The notes below the pieces were generated by a model. The model was not told where the DNA came from. It saw only the letters and a program-made list of their open reading frames with translations, and did not search any database. From Anaerolineae bacterium (GTDB taxonomy: Bacteria; Chloroflexota; Anaerolineae; Anaerolineales; UBA4823), in assembly GCA_003327455.1 (NCBI GenBank), contig QOQU01000001.1, positions 424,001-488,000 on the forward strand: a DNA stretch of 64,000 nucleotides, read 5' to 3'. Positions 1-9,206 of this stretch are shown piece by piece (position 1 is the first letter of the stretch; each line of letters opens with the position of its first letter). A program made the translations under genes and the position numbers.

Positions 1-457
1 CGCACAGGATTATGGAAACCCTGGCTCGGGCGGGCAATTGAGAACCGCTGTTATGCAATAAGCCTTTAATAGGTTCCTGAATTCCTTATTCGCTCCCACT
101 TGTGCCAAGAACCATACTGGCATTGGAGGGCTTGCAGGTTGAAGGCTTTTGCAAATGATGTAATGGGTGTTGTCCTGGTTCTCGCCTTCGCTACAGGCAA
201 AGACGAAAAATACAAGCAAAGGTAAGGAGGACTGGCAACGCGCCCAGTACTTGTTAGACCAGATCAGGTCAAAATGCCCCCAAGTTTCGGCTTCAAGGGT
301 TTTGCCAGGCGTCTCGTAAAGAGACTCCTGCTTGTTTTCCCCTCCGGCAAAGGCTTTGAGGACAACTTATACGAGTTCACGAAGGTTTCCTTGGAAAATG
401 TAAAGTATAAAGATGGAGGCGGTTCTTGTATGATCATAAGTGGAATCTGCTGAGTGG
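1..457. other. No convincing gene
   Basis: Short open frames exist on the minus strand (about 10-219 and 264-464). Neither has a convincing ribosome-binding site, a recognisable domain or a plausible hydropathy pattern. The stretch lies downstream of the NYN-domain gene. It may hold the end of a decayed gene, but I see nothing that can be named. Confidence 0.5.
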
Positions 458-1084
458 CTACCAAATAGCAGGTTTTGAGAAAACGCCGTTGGCGTCAACC
501 AGTGTGGGTGGAAACTGACTCGCAGCTACAACTCCTCGCCGAATTGGCTTTACAAAAGTCGCGTATTTTTGTAACTCCTTGCTTGGATGTCTGGGAAAGG
601 GATTAAGCACAATGACAGGCAGATTCAGTTCTTGCCGTATGATTTTAATCGGTTCAACCAAATCTGAATCGTTGGATACAACTACAGCAACTTGATAACG
701 AGCCTGGTAACCATCATTAATGAGATGTGAGGCAAGATTAACATCCGAGCCTTTCTCTTCCGTTTTAATGACTTCTACAATTTTTGGTCCGTTTGGCAAT
801 GGATGAGCCAGCGGCATGCGAACGACGTGTTCCAGAAAGTGCCCATAAAAAATTTGCAGGTTCGGTATTGTGCGCAACGCCCGCAGATAGATCTGCTGAC
901 GCACGGGTTTATCTGGATCATCTGGGCGGGCTGAGACCAGGGCGGTGAAGTACTTGATTTGAATGATCTGATTATTAGGCAACAAGTATTTACACAGGCA
1001 AGAGATATCCAACCACTTATAGGGGGTATCTTTGACTGCACCATAGTAGAGATTGAAGACATCAACATACACGATCGTTTTCAT
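458..1084 (-). CDS. NYN-domain (PIN-like) putative ribonuclease
   Basis: Protein of 208 residues built almost entirely of one NYN domain (DUF88/LabA type), a PIN-like fold that usually cuts RNA with acidic metal-binding residues. The N-terminal strand reads IVYVDVFNLYYG, with the first acidic residue; a central EEKGSDVNLASHL segment and VVVSNDSDLVEPI carry the other expected Asp residues. The start chosen (ATG at 1084) begins directly at the domain; an open frame continues upstream through the terminator of the neighbouring operon and is unlikely to be translated. No clear Shine-Dalgarno is visible. It sits just beyond the pyrH terminator, so it probably has its own promoter or lives on read-through. 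The RNA target cannot be told from sequence; an antitoxin-like partner is not visible nearby. Confidence 0.8.
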   Translation of the reverse strand: MKTIVYVDVFNLYYGAVKDTPYKWLDISCLCKYLLPNNQIIQIKYFTALVSARPDDPDKPVRQQIYLRALRTIPNLQIFYGHFLEHVVRMPLAHPLPNGPKIVEVIKTEEKGSDVNLASHLINDGYQARYQVAVVVSNDSDLVEPIKIIRQELNLPVIVLNPFPRHPSKELQKYATFVKPIRRGVVAASQFPPTLVDANGVFSKPAIW

Positions 1085-1109
1085 ATTTTTTCGACTCGTG
1101 GAAGGCTTT

Positions 1110-1138
1110 AAAAAAGCAGAGGCGGTTACTACCGCCTC
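1110..1138 (-). terminator. Rho-independent terminator of the rpsB-tsf-pyrH operon
   Basis: On the minus strand a perfect 8-bp stem (GAGGCGGT / ACCGCCTC, 4-nt loop) is followed after TGC by six T residues. It lies about 80 bases after the pyrH stop and ends just before the NYN-domain gene starts. Confidence 0.85.
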
Positions 1139-1141
1139 GCA

Positions 1142-1163
1142 CCCTGCTCCCGAAGCAGCAGGG
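1142..1163 (-). repeat. Second hairpin before the pyrH terminator
   Basis: Perfect 7-bp stem CCCTGCT / AGCAGGG enclosing an 8-nt loop with a TTCG core on the minus strand. It directly precedes the terminator at 1110-1138, so the transcript end would carry two adjacent hairpins. It has no T-run of its own and may protect the 3' end of the mRNA. Confidence 0.6.
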
Positions 1164-1220
1164 GGGATACGATTATTATATAGCATATTTGCCTCATCGT
1201 GTCAAGCGGGTGAAAAGCCC

Positions 1221-1949
<729 letters not shown>

Positions 1950-1956
1950 TCATCAT

Positions 1957-1984
1957 AAAAAGAGCCAACCCATCGGTTGGCTCT
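1957..1984 (-). terminator. Terminator or attenuator between tsf and pyrH
   Basis: On the minus strand a perfect 10-bp stem (AGAGCCAACC / GGTTGGCTCT, 4-nt loop) is followed at once by a run of T residues. It begins six bases after the tsf stop codon and ends about 17 bases before the pyrH start. It should lower transcription into pyrH relative to rpsB and tsf. Confidence 0.85.
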
Positions 1985-1990
1985 GCTGAA

Positions 1991-2596
1991 TTAATCTTCT
2001 GTGCTTTCTCCCCGTTCCCAGCGCACGAAACGGCGGATGACGATATTTTCACCCATCGAAGCGATGTTTTGTAAAAGCAATTGTTCGATGGTGATGTTTT
2101 CGTCGCGAATATAAGGCTGGCGCAAGAGGCAAACTTCGTCCTTGAATTTCTCAATGCGTCCGGCGACGATTTTCTCCACCACCGCTTCTGGCTTACCTTC
2201 CTCAAGGGCGCGGGCACGGGCAATCTGGCGCTCGTGCTCGAGCTCTTGCTCAGGGATGTCGCTTTCACGAATATAGCGCGGCGCTGCAGCGGCGATTTGC
2301 AGGGCAATTTCGTGAGCAAAATTGCGGAAAGGTTCTGAACGAGCGACGAAATCCGTCTCGCAGTTTACCTCTACCATCACACCAACCCGACCGCCGCCGT
2401 GTGAATAGAGTTCCAGCACGCCTTCAGATGCCTGGCGATCAGCGCGCTTGGCTGCCGTGGCCAGACCTTTTTCACGCAGCAGATCAACCGCTTTCTTGAA
2501 GTCGCCACCTGCCTGTTCCAGGGCTTTGCGACATTCCAGAATGCCCACTCCGGTGGCTTCGCGTAACTCTTTGATTTGTTCTGTTGTGATTGCCAT
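1991..2596 (-). CDS. tsf: Elongation factor Ts
   Basis: Short-type EF-Ts of 201 residues, the nucleotide exchange factor that releases GDP from EF-Tu. The N-terminal UBA-like region reads TTEQIKELREATGVGILECRKAL and the exchange core contains the TDFV motif in VNCETDFVARSE. Short EF-Ts proteins of about 200 residues are common outside Proteobacteria. The gene follows rpsB with only two bases between stop and start, so the two are surely translated from one mRNA. The stop is followed immediately by the hairpin at 1957-1984. Confidence 0.97.
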   Translation of the reverse strand: MAITTEQIKELREATGVGILECRKALEQAGGDFKKAVDLLREKGLATAAKRADRQASEGVLELYSHGGGRVGVMVEVNCETDFVARSEPFRNFAHEIALQIAAAAPRYIRESDIPEQELEHERQIARARALEEGKPEAVVEKIVAGRIEKFKDEVCLLRQPYIRDENITIEQLLLQNIASMGENIVIRRFVRWERGESTED

Positions 2597-2598
2597 GT

Positions 2599-3549
2599 CT
2601 ATTCCTCATCCTCGTCTAAATCTTCGAAATCTTCATCTTCACGGCTGGCTCGCGCCCGCAATCTTTCTTCCTCTTCATCGTCTTCTGTTCCCCAATCAAT
2701 GTCGTAGACATCCTCATCAGGTTCGCCAAACACAGCCTCATCCAGAGGGGCTTTAATGCGCCCGCTGATCTTCGCCAGGGTTGCCTCACCCAGCAATTCT
2801 TCGTCCGAAAGCTCTTCCTCTTCAATCGTTGGCAGCGAAACCAGTCCTTCTTCCGGCAACTCCTTGCGCAGGGCTTTCCCTTCGATCGCTGCATCGGCGA
2901 TCTTGGAGACAACCAGCTTGATGGCGCGGATGGCATCGTCGTTGGAGGGGATAACGTAATCCACATGGGTCGGATCGCAGTTGGTATCTACCATCGCGAT
3001 GACCGGGATGTTGAGCAGGTTGGCTTCATGAATGGCGGTAGCTTCACGATGGACATCGACCACAAAGACCAGTTCCGGCAGACGCACCATCTGCCGCACA
3101 CCTCCCAGCAGGATCTCTAATCTTTCAATCTTGCGATGGAGAACCAGTGCTTCTTTTTTGGTCAGGCGCCCAAATTCACCTTTATCGCGCATCCGTTCCA
3201 GTTTTTCCAGTTCGTTGATGCGCTGGCGGATCGTCCTCCAGTTGGTGAGCATGCCACCCAGCCAGCGCACGGTCACGTAGGGCATGCCACAGCGGATTGC
3301 CTCCGCCTGAACCGTCTCCTGCGCCTGACGCTTGGTGCCGATGAACAGCACCGTGCCTCCCTCAGCGACCGTATCGCGCACCAGATTGTAGGCTTGCTGG
3401 ATCGCTTTGGAAGTCTTCTGTAGATCAATGATATGAATGCCGTTCCGCTCGGTGAAAATGTACGGCTTCATGGCAGGGTGCCATTTTTGCGTGCGATGAC
3501 CAAAATGCACACCGCTTTCCAAGAGCGCTTTCATGGAAACAACTGACAT
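2599..3549 (-). CDS. rpsB: 30S ribosomal protein S2 with acidic C-terminal tail
   Basis: Ribosomal protein S2, 316 residues. Family signatures: [16 protein letters not shown] at the N terminus, [45 protein letters not shown] and the [12 protein letters not shown] stretch. The start at 3549 has an AAGGAG ribosome-binding site eight bases upstream; an upstream in-frame ATG at 3615 has none and would add 22 residues not seen in S2. The last 80 residues or so extend beyond the usual S2 end and are very rich in Asp and Glu, ending EDLDEDEE; such tails are lineage-specific and probably disordered. First gene of the rpsB-tsf-pyrH operon. Confidence 0.95.
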   Translation of the reverse strand: MSVVSMKALLESGVHFGHRTQKWHPAMKPYIFTERNGIHIIDLQKTSKAIQQAYNLVRDTVAEGGTVLFIGTKRQAQETVQAEAIRCGMPYVTVRWLGGMLTNWRTIRQRINELEKLERMRDKGEFGRLTKKEALVLHRKIERLEILLGGVRQMVRLPELVFVVDVHREATAIHEANLLNIPVIAMVDTNCDPTHVDYVIPSNDDAIRAIKLVVSKIADAAIEGKALRKELPEEGLVSLPTIEEEELSDEELLGEATLAKISGRIKAPLDEAVFGEPDEDVYDIDWGTEDDEEEERLRARASREDEDFEDLDEDEE

Positions 3550-3670
3550 ACGATAACTCCTTTTTTGCGTTATTCCTCCGCCTTCTTCATCCCCGCTCGC
3601 AACCGCTTGCTGCAAGGCATTTTCCCCACAGCGGCACGCACGAGCAGGTCAGAAAGCGTGAGTGATTTTG

Positions 3671-3700
3671 GCTCCGTTTCCCGGAGCGAGCGGTAGTATA
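3671..3700 (-). promoter_or_regulatory. Possible rpsB promoter and leader hairpin
   Basis: On the minus strand TATACT (plus 3695-3700) resembles a -10 box but lacks a good -35 at the right distance. It is followed by a 6-bp hairpin GCTCCG / CGGAGC (3671-3687). The mRNA leader to the rpsB start would be about 140 nt, long enough to hold an S2 autoregulatory structure, but I cannot match a known leader family. Confidence 0.35.
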
Positions 3701-3796
3701 ACATAAGCCGGCAAAAAAAGGTAGGGATTCGGGTATTTAGTTTTATTTTTAATAAGGGAATTTTTGACATGACCCGGAATGATTTTTGCCCCTCTT

Positions 3797-5548
3797 CTAA
3801 ACCAACACTGCCCGGCGCCATTTGCGCACTGAGTTGATTAAAAACAACTCTTCGCAGTGGGCTAAATCGGAAAGGTGGATAAGGTGTTCTTCGATCTCCC
3901 CTCGATCTAACAGCCATTGGCGGAACACACCAGGCAGCAGTCCGCTCGTTAGTGGAGGCGTGAGCAGGCGCCCTTTCAGGCGGACTACCAGGTTTGCAAT
4001 TTCACTTTCAGTGACCTCCCCGCGCTCGTTCCAAAACAATATTTCGCAACCCTTTGTGGATGCGGTGTTTTCTGCCCGCTCTTTTTCGTATGCTTCTCGA
4101 AATGTGGTCTTGTGGTATAAGAAAACGTTTTTGGAGTCAATCGGGTGCTTTGCTAATACTAACCGCTGAGGTTCCGGCAATGGTATCAGGGGTTGGGATT
4201 GAAGGCGCACTTCCCCTTTTGCGTTAAGTAGCAGGCGCACCCGTTGAGGTGATGACGAAAAAGATGATTCAGCTTCTGAGAGGGCTTTTTCGATCGCGCT
4301 TTGTGGAAAGGGATATTTGAAGTAAGCAGCCGAAGCCTCCAGGCGACTTAAATGCCCGGCTAAGAGAAAATAGCCTTCCTGCGCCGTCCACAGCATCGTT
4401 TCCAGAAGGTCAAACTCGGGTTCAACGTGGGTCAGCAGACGAGCTTTAATTTGACATTCCTCATATTCGCCCTCGCTGGTTGAATCCCAAACGATACCGC
4501 CTCCAACCCCATACTCAGCCATTCCAGTGCGGCGATGGATCAGGATCGTGCGGATGGCAACATTGAATTGGGCGCGTTTTTCGGGGGTTATGAAACCAAT
4601 ACAGCCGGTGTAAATTCGGCGAGGTTCAGTTTCCAGTTGGGCGATAATCTTCATTGTGCTGATTTTGGGCGCGCCCGTAATTGAAGCACATGGAAACAGG
4701 GCTGTAAAGAGTTCCGTAAGACTGGCATCGGTATCGGCTTCAACGGTTGAAGTCATTTGCCAGACAGTAGGATAACGTTCGATTTCAAACAGACGCGTAG
4801 TCTTCACGCTGCCAACCTTTGCGATTCGCCCCAGATCGTTTCGGATCATGTCAACGATCATCACATTTTCAGCGCGGTTTTTCTCAGAATGGAAGAGTGC
4901 AGTTGCCTGAGATTGATCCTCCTGGGAGGATAAACCCCGCCTGGCAGTCCCTTTCATTGGGCGGCAAACCACGTGACCATCATGAACCTCAAAGAAAAGT
5001 TCAGGGGAAGCAGAGCAAATGACAAAATCACCGAGATCGAGAAAGGCGGGATAATTGGCTTTTTGCGCCGAAACAATCTGGCGGAATAGCCCCTTCGGAT
5101 CGCCCTCAAATTGTGTATTTAGTCGGATGGTGTAGTTGACCTGATAGGTTAGCCCCTGGGCAATATTGCGCTTTATGCTCCGTATGGCATTGGTGTATTC
5201 TTCACGCGAAGTTGTCGGAGACCAATGGCTGATTCGGAAGGAGTGGGATTGGTAAGAAGTCAGGTCGATGATTTGAAAGGTGGGAAATAAACCAAACCAG
5301 AGTAGAGGAAACCTGAGCGGGTCTTCCCGGACACGAAATGCAGGATCGAAGGCTGGCGCCGCTTCGTAACTCAGGAAACCCACTGCATAAAGGTTCTCAG
5401 CCGTGACTTTCTGTTCGATCGTTTTTAATAGGGGACAGACCTGGTCGACCTGATCCGTTTCGAAGATTGCCTCAGGTTGGCAGAAACGCAACCACTTTGC
5501 TCGAGTCGCATCATAGAGAATAATTTCAGGGTGAGAGTGTTCCACCAT
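3797..5548 (-). CDS. pabB: Fused aminodeoxychorismate synthase component I / aminodeoxychorismate lyase
   Basis: About 583 residues combining two steps of 4-aminobenzoate (folate) synthesis. The first 350 or so residues are a chorismate-binding PabB: NYTIRLN, the PMKGTARRG motif with the active-site lysine, VDMIRNDLGRI, GAPKISTMKII and the C-terminal GVGGGIVWDS stretch. The remaining part is a PabC-type PLP fold-IV lyase: LLETMLWT, GHLSRLEASAAYF, the YHKTTFRE lysine region and NERGEVTESEIANLVV, ending NSVRKWRRAVLV. No glutamine amidotransferase subunit is visible in the window. ATG at 5548 is preferred over the TTG two codons upstream; neither has a strong ribosome-binding site. Such PabB-PabC fusions are known in many bacteria. 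Confidence 0.93.
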   Translation of the reverse strand: MVEHSHPEIILYDATRAKWLRFCQPEAIFETDQVDQVCPLLKTIEQKVTAENLYAVGFLSYEAAPAFDPAFRVREDPLRFPLLWFGLFPTFQIIDLTSYQSHSFRISHWSPTTSREEYTNAIRSIKRNIAQGLTYQVNYTIRLNTQFEGDPKGLFRQIVSAQKANYPAFLDLGDFVICSASPELFFEVHDGHVVCRPMKGTARRGLSSQEDQSQATALFHSEKNRAENVMIVDMIRNDLGRIAKVGSVKTTRLFEIERYPTVWQMTSTVEADTDASLTELFTALFPCASITGAPKISTMKIIAQLETEPRRIYTGCIGFITPEKRAQFNVAIRTILIHRRTGMAEYGVGGGIVWDSTSEGEYEECQIKARLLTHVEPEFDLLETMLWTAQEGYFLLAGHLSRLEASAAYFKYPFPQSAIEKALSEAESSFSSSPQRVRLLLNAKGEVRLQSQPLIPLPEPQRLVLAKHPIDSKNVFLYHKTTFREAYEKERAENTASTKGCEILFWNERGEVTESEIANLVVRLKGRLLTPPLTSGLLPGVFRQWLLDRGEIEEHLIHLSDLAHCEELFLINSVRKWRRAVLV

Positions 5549-5587
5549 CGACAAAATTCGGAGGAAAGATTCGTTTTATAATAACGA

Positions 5588-5623
5588 AGTGTCTGGTAGT
5601 CGTTCTATATCCTCCCAGACACT
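5588..5623. promoter_or_regulatory. Inverted repeat in the pabBC/birA divergent region
   Basis: Perfect 9-bp inverted repeat AGTGTCTGG / CCAGACACT with an 18-base spacer, placed about 40 bases upstream of the pabB start and 160 upstream of birA. The position between divergent genes favours an operator over a terminator. The binding protein is unknown; the BirA encoded next door lacks a DNA-binding domain and is not a candidate. Confidence 0.45.
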
Positions 5624-5780
5624 GACGAACGCTCATTCAAAGTTATTTTTATAGGATTTGAACTGGCAATCTGTGCCTTCAATGGTTCGCTCGTTCGGCT
5701 GCTGGATTGCCAGAGCATGCGCCTTGAAGTTTAATAGGCTTACCTTCTTGCGTCAAGACAGAAATGCAGGTGAGAAGCGC

Positions 5781-6614
5781 GTGGTTCTAAATCACGATCA
5801 AAGAGAACTCCAGAAAGCCTTGGCTGGCTTAGCGCTCGGAGGGTTCCGTTATTTCGAGCGTGTCGGTTCAACGATGGATGAAGCCACCGCCTGGCTGGAA
5901 GAAGGCGCACCCGACCTTGCCCTGGTCGTTGCCGATGAGCAAACCGCCGGGCGTGGTCGTCTGGGTCGCCGCTGGTTTACTGCGCCTAAAGCCTCGCTTG
6001 CCTTCAGCCTCGTCTTGCGCCAGGTTGATCCACTTCAGCCATCCCTCTTGACGGGATTGGGCGCTCTGGCAGTCTGCGAAGCCCTGGAGACGCTTTACCA
6101 CCTGCAACCGCAAATTAAATGGCCAAATGATGTCTTGTTAGAATATCGTAAAGTCTGTGGCGTCCTGACCGAGTCTCACTGGCAGGGAGAACAACTCAGC
6201 GGCGTGGTGATGGGCATTGGCATCAACCTTGCACCCTCATCTGTACCTCCTATGAATGCCGCGCTCTTCCCAGCCACCTGTGTGCAGGATCATCTCCGTT
6301 TCCTGGCAGGAGCGCCACAGGAAGTAAATCGTTTTCAATTACTGGCTGTGATTTTGGAACGTGTCCTTACCTGGCGTGCGCGTCTGCAAACGAGAAGCTT
6401 CATCCAAAGCTGGGAGGCGCGGCTGGCATACCGCTGGGAAACGGTCCAAATATTTCGAGACCTCAACGAGGGAAACAGTTTACTCACCGAAGGAAGGTTG
6501 GAAGGATTGAATTCCGATGGCAACCTGATCTTGCGCCTTGCAAACGGTGAGACACAAACCGTAAATTTTGGCGAAATTCGTTTGCGCCCGCTTTCATCCA
6601 ATGGAGTGTTGTGA
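5781..6614 (+). CDS. birA: Biotin--[acetyl-CoA-carboxylase] ligase, catalytic domain only
   Basis: About 277 residues if started at GTG 5781, which has an AGGTGAG ribosome-binding site seven bases upstream. The protein activates biotin with ATP and transfers it to carboxylase carrier domains. Visible motifs: ERVGSTMDEA (substrate loop), the GRGRLGRRW biotin/AMP-binding loop, IKWPNDVL, GVLTE and VMGIGINL, followed by the small SH3-like C-terminal domain with LEGLNSDGNLILRLANGETQTV. There is no N-terminal winged-helix domain, so unlike the E. coli protein it should not act as the biotin repressor. An upstream in-frame ATG at 5658 would add a low-complexity extension and is not favoured. Confidence 0.92.
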   Translation: MVLNHDQRELQKALAGLALGGFRYFERVGSTMDEATAWLEEGAPDLALVVADEQTAGRGRLGRRWFTAPKASLAFSLVLRQVDPLQPSLLTGLGALAVCEALETLYHLQPQIKWPNDVLLEYRKVCGVLTESHWQGEQLSGVVMGIGINLAPSSVPPMNAALFPATCVQDHLRFLAGAPQEVNRFQLLAVILERVLTWRARLQTRSFIQSWEARLAYRWETVQIFRDLNEGNSLLTEGRLEGLNSDGNLILRLANGETQTVNFGEIRLRPLSSNGVL

Positions 6615-6615
6615 G

Positions 6616-6834
6616 ATGACGATTGATGAGTTAAGAGAGGAAGCCAGTTCAGAGACCTTCTTTGAAAAAGCGCCGGAGTCCGAACCGACTCCGCCATATC
6701 GTGAACGGCGCTTGCTGGGTTTGACCGCTTTTCAACGTTTCATTATCTCTCTTCTGCTGTTCTTGATTACCTGTATGATAGGCAGTTTTCTATTGCTTGT
6801 CACCCAACGGGTCGTGTTGCCGTTCTTGAATTGA
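6616..6834 (+). CDS. Small single-pass membrane protein
   Basis: Protein of 72 residues that I do not recognise. A charged, Glu-rich N-terminal half (ELREEASSETFFEKAPESEP) is followed by one long hydrophobic segment (about residues 40-62, FIISLLLFLITCMIGSFLLL). The ATG lies one base after the birA stop, so it is probably translationally coupled. Its last 45 bases overlap the 3' end of the opposite-strand M28 peptidase gene. Function unknown. Confidence 0.6.
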   Translation: MTIDELREEASSETFFEKAPESEPTPPYRERRLLGLTAFQRFIISLLLFLITCMIGSFLLLVTQRVVLPFLN

Positions 6835-8040
6835 GGTCTGCTCCTGGGGCTTTTGATAGAGTGGGTTTTGCTCAAGGAAAGCGAGTAATGTTCTGATCAC
6901 TTGCTTCAACATTTCCGGGTCGACCTTATCCAGCGTGTCATAGATGGTGTGATAGCTCCAGTCCGTCAAGGATTTTCCTCCACTTTCTAAACTGATTGCT
7001 CGAAAACCGGCCTGACAAAAGGGGGCATAATCGCCACTGCGCAGGGTGTGCCACAGCGGCTGCAAGGAAGGATTCGCCAGAAGGAAAGCCTGTTGTAATT
7101 CCCGGTCTGTGTAAAGGGGATTGAAGACGCCCTCTTTGGCAACATAGTATAAGACTTCCCCTTTTCCCACCATGTCCACGCAGACCACAGCGGTTGTATT
7201 CGCCCACTCGGGATGCGCCTTGACAAAATCGCGCCCTCCAAAAAGGCCATTTTCTTCAGCAGTGGTGAAAAGGAAGGCGATGGCTTGCTGTGAAAGTGCC
7301 TGTTTTGCCAGTTCTTCGGCAAGGACTAACAAAACCGCCACGCCGGAGGCGTTATCATTGGCGCCTGGTGAGTATGCAGCCTCCTCTGCCGGAGCTTGAA
7401 TCAGTTGTAAGCCGATCAGCCACAGGCCTCCCAGGCTACCGAGGGTGGCAACGGTGTATCGTAAGCCCTCCGCGACCTGCCATCCCCACGCTTGCAGAAG
7501 CGTCAGGGCAAAGATCATCCAGGCGAAGCGCTGCAGGATATCGAGGGTGCGGCTATACAGGCGCAACAGCCAGGGGTGATGCAACGGCACGGCGGACGCC
7601 GTATCAATATGGGCACAGAATAATAAAGCTGGCGGCTCTGGTTGTTGCCCTTCAGGCCGGGCTAACAAATTTTCGCCGGCGCGGCTAGGTTTGCGATTTT
7701 GCACCCACCATCGTGACCACTGGGGCAAGATCATAAAGAAAAAAGGCAAAGTCAGCGCAAACCATGGAAACCCGCGACTCACCCAACCGGCTATCCCCAG
7801 TGCCACCGCCCCCAGCAAATAAGGTAAATTGAGACGCGGGGTCGGCGCAAATGCGACCGCTTCCCGCTGCACCTCATACCCCCAACCGCTCAAAAGACCA
7901 CTCACATAATCCAGGGCTTGCCGTTCGGCGGAACTGCCGCTTGGTCGTGCTCCAATCTTGCTGGCTAAGACCTCAATATGGGTCAAAGCCCGCCGAGCGC
8001 ACAGCTCAGCCCGTTCAGGGGTGGATGGCGACCAGGACAT
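6790..8040 (-). CDS. Membrane-embedded M28 family zinc peptidase
   Basis: About 416 residues. The co-catalytic zinc residues of M28 aminopeptidases are all present: His144-x-Asp146 (FCAHIDTAS), Asp229 (GANDNASG), Glu262-Glu263 (TTAEENGLFGG), Asp289 (CVDMVGKG) and His364 (WSYHTIYDTLD). Unusually, hydrophobic segments at about 73-106 and 172-215 flank the His-x-Asp motif, the second being inserted within the catalytic fold, so the enzyme is anchored in the membrane. ATG at 8040 was chosen because it begins just inside the upstream gene's stop (26-base overlap), typical of coupling; a longer frame upstream lies in that gene. The 3' end overlaps the small membrane protein on the other strand by 45 bases. 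Substrate unknown. Confidence 0.85.
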   Translation of the reverse strand: MSWSPSTPERAELCARRALTHIEVLASKIGARPSGSSAERQALDYVSGLLSGWGYEVQREAVAFAPTPRLNLPYLLGAVALGIAGWVSRGFPWFALTLPFFFMILPQWSRWWVQNRKPSRAGENLLARPEGQQPEPPALLFCAHIDTASAVPLHHPWLLRLYSRTLDILQRFAWMIFALTLLQAWGWQVAEGLRYTVATLGSLGGLWLIGLQLIQAPAEEAAYSPGANDNASGVAVLLVLAEELAKQALSQQAIAFLFTTAEENGLFGGRDFVKAHPEWANTTAVVCVDMVGKGEVLYYVAKEGVFNPLYTDRELQQAFLLANPSLQPLWHTLRSGDYAPFCQAGFRAISLESGGKSLTDWSYHTIYDTLDKVDPEMLKQVIRTLLAFLEQNPLYQKPQEQTSIQERQHDPLGDKQ

Positions 8041-8845
8041 AGCGATCCATCGAATAGCGATAGAGCGGCGAATCGAAGCAAAACGCTGCCCGAATTGGAA
8101 TAGCGGCTTCTTGTAGTAAACGCTGCTGCTCCAGGTGTTCGGCAAACCCTTGATTGGCAATGATCAATCCCCCGCCGGGTTTCAAACTTTGCCAAGCTGC
8201 TGAGAGTAAGGCACGCGGCTGAAAGAGACGCCTGGGCAAGCCCCAACGCAAATGATCTTCAAGAAAAACGAAGGGGAAGAGCATAAAGATGAGGTCAAAG
8301 CGGCCGGGTTGCGCTTCAAACGCTTTTGGAATATAGGTCACTCCCTTCAACCCTTTGAGATAGGCGTGAGCATGGTCGTATCGCGAATAAAAATCGGCAT
8401 AAACCCGGAAGGCATCCCGCTCATAACCGAACAGGGTGACTTTTCTGCCCTGGGGCGCATTGTACCAGCGCAAGATATGATATAAAGCATGCACATAGAA
8501 CCAATCCGAAGGGCCTACATCCGTGCAGATGAGGGCATCTCCCAAATGCACTTCTGCCTTCTGCAAGGCTTGCTCCAACAGAGCAAGGTAGTATAAATTT
8601 TCACGGTAAATGCGTGCCCGACTATGGTTATAGAATTGATCGAGATGATAGGTTTGGCGTAGATCTAGAGCTATTCGTTCGGCAAGCTGACGTTCAGCGG
8701 GAGGCAAATCGGCAAAAAGGTGGTCTTTGGGCTCGTTCTTCCAATGGATATCGCCTCTCCGCCAGCGAAAAAACTGGCGCAACGGATAATCAGCACCGTT
8801 GCGCAGGTTTAGAAAAAAATCTCGCAGGGTTGTCCAAAAGGACAT
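8015..8845 (-). CDS. Methyltransferase-like Rossmann-fold protein
   Basis: About 276 residues. The central part looks like a class I SAM-dependent methyltransferase: DALICTDVGPSDWFYVHAL in the place of motif I, FDLIFMLFPFVF as the post-strand-4 region and LKPGGGLIIANQGF as the classic post-strand-5 segment. Motif I is not the usual glycine-rich loop, so catalytic activity is uncertain. The ATG at 8845 lies 10 bases after the stop of the upstream 116-residue gene, and the gene's 3' end overlaps the M28 peptidase by 26 bases, making a three-gene minus-strand unit. The substrate cannot be named. Confidence 0.65.
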   Translation of the reverse strand: MSFWTTLRDFFLNLRNGADYPLRQFFRWRRGDIHWKNEPKDHLFADLPPAERQLAERIALDLRQTYHLDQFYNHSRARIYRENLYYLALLEQALQKAEVHLGDALICTDVGPSDWFYVHALYHILRWYNAPQGRKVTLFGYERDAFRVYADFYSRYDHAHAYLKGLKGVTYIPKAFEAQPGRFDLIFMLFPFVFLEDHLRWGLPRRLFQPRALLSAAWQSLKPGGGLIIANQGFAEHLEQQRLLQEAAIPIRAAFCFDSPLYRYSMDRYVLVAIHP

Positions 8846-8855
8846 GTACAGCAGG

Positions 8856-9206
8856 TTAATTCTCTTCGCTGTCGTCGTCGAAGCCGATCTCCAGTTCGGC
8901 ATCCTGAGCTGGAATGCGTAACCAGAGCAGCAGCATAGGACCTTCCTCAACCTCAATCGCTCGGGCGGCAATGATCGGCGTCTGTTGTTGCAAACCATCC
9001 ATTGAGCGATATTCTAAATGCATTGTGCCTTTATTGCGCCAGGTGTTGTAACAACGCTCAACCAGCGCTGCGCCGTTGAAAGTTCGCAATCGGGTGAAAA
9101 CCAATGCCGACTGGGTGGGGCCTTCATGGACACCCAAAGCCCAGCCATCCTGCGCCAGTTCGAAGACAGGGGGAGGCCCCTCGATGATTGTGATTTTATC
9201 GTCCAT
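8856..9206 (-). CDS. Conserved-looking hypothetical protein
   Basis: 116 residues, not recognised. No signal peptide or membrane segment. The N-terminal half mixes strands and turns (ITIIEGPPPVFELAQDGWALGVHEGPTQ) and the end is strongly acidic (IGFDDDSEEN). A GGAGA ribosome-binding site precedes the ATG and a TATGAT -10-like box lies at 9227-9232, so it is probably the first gene of the unit running to the M28 peptidase. Function unknown. Confidence 0.65.
   Translation of the reverse strand: MDDKITIIEGPPPVFELAQDGWALGVHEGPTQSALVFTRLRTFNGAALVERCYNTWRNKGTMHLEYRSMDGLQQQTPIIAARAIEVEEGPMLLLWLRIPAQDAELEIGFDDDSEEN

Noticed and set aside
3570..3917. Minus-strand open frame upstream of rpsB
   Set aside because: Covers the rpsB leader and the end of the pab gene, has no recognisable protein features, and the leader needs the space.
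5781..6614. BirA as biotin repressor acting on the nearby inverted repeat
   Set aside because: The protein has no N-terminal helix-turn-helix.
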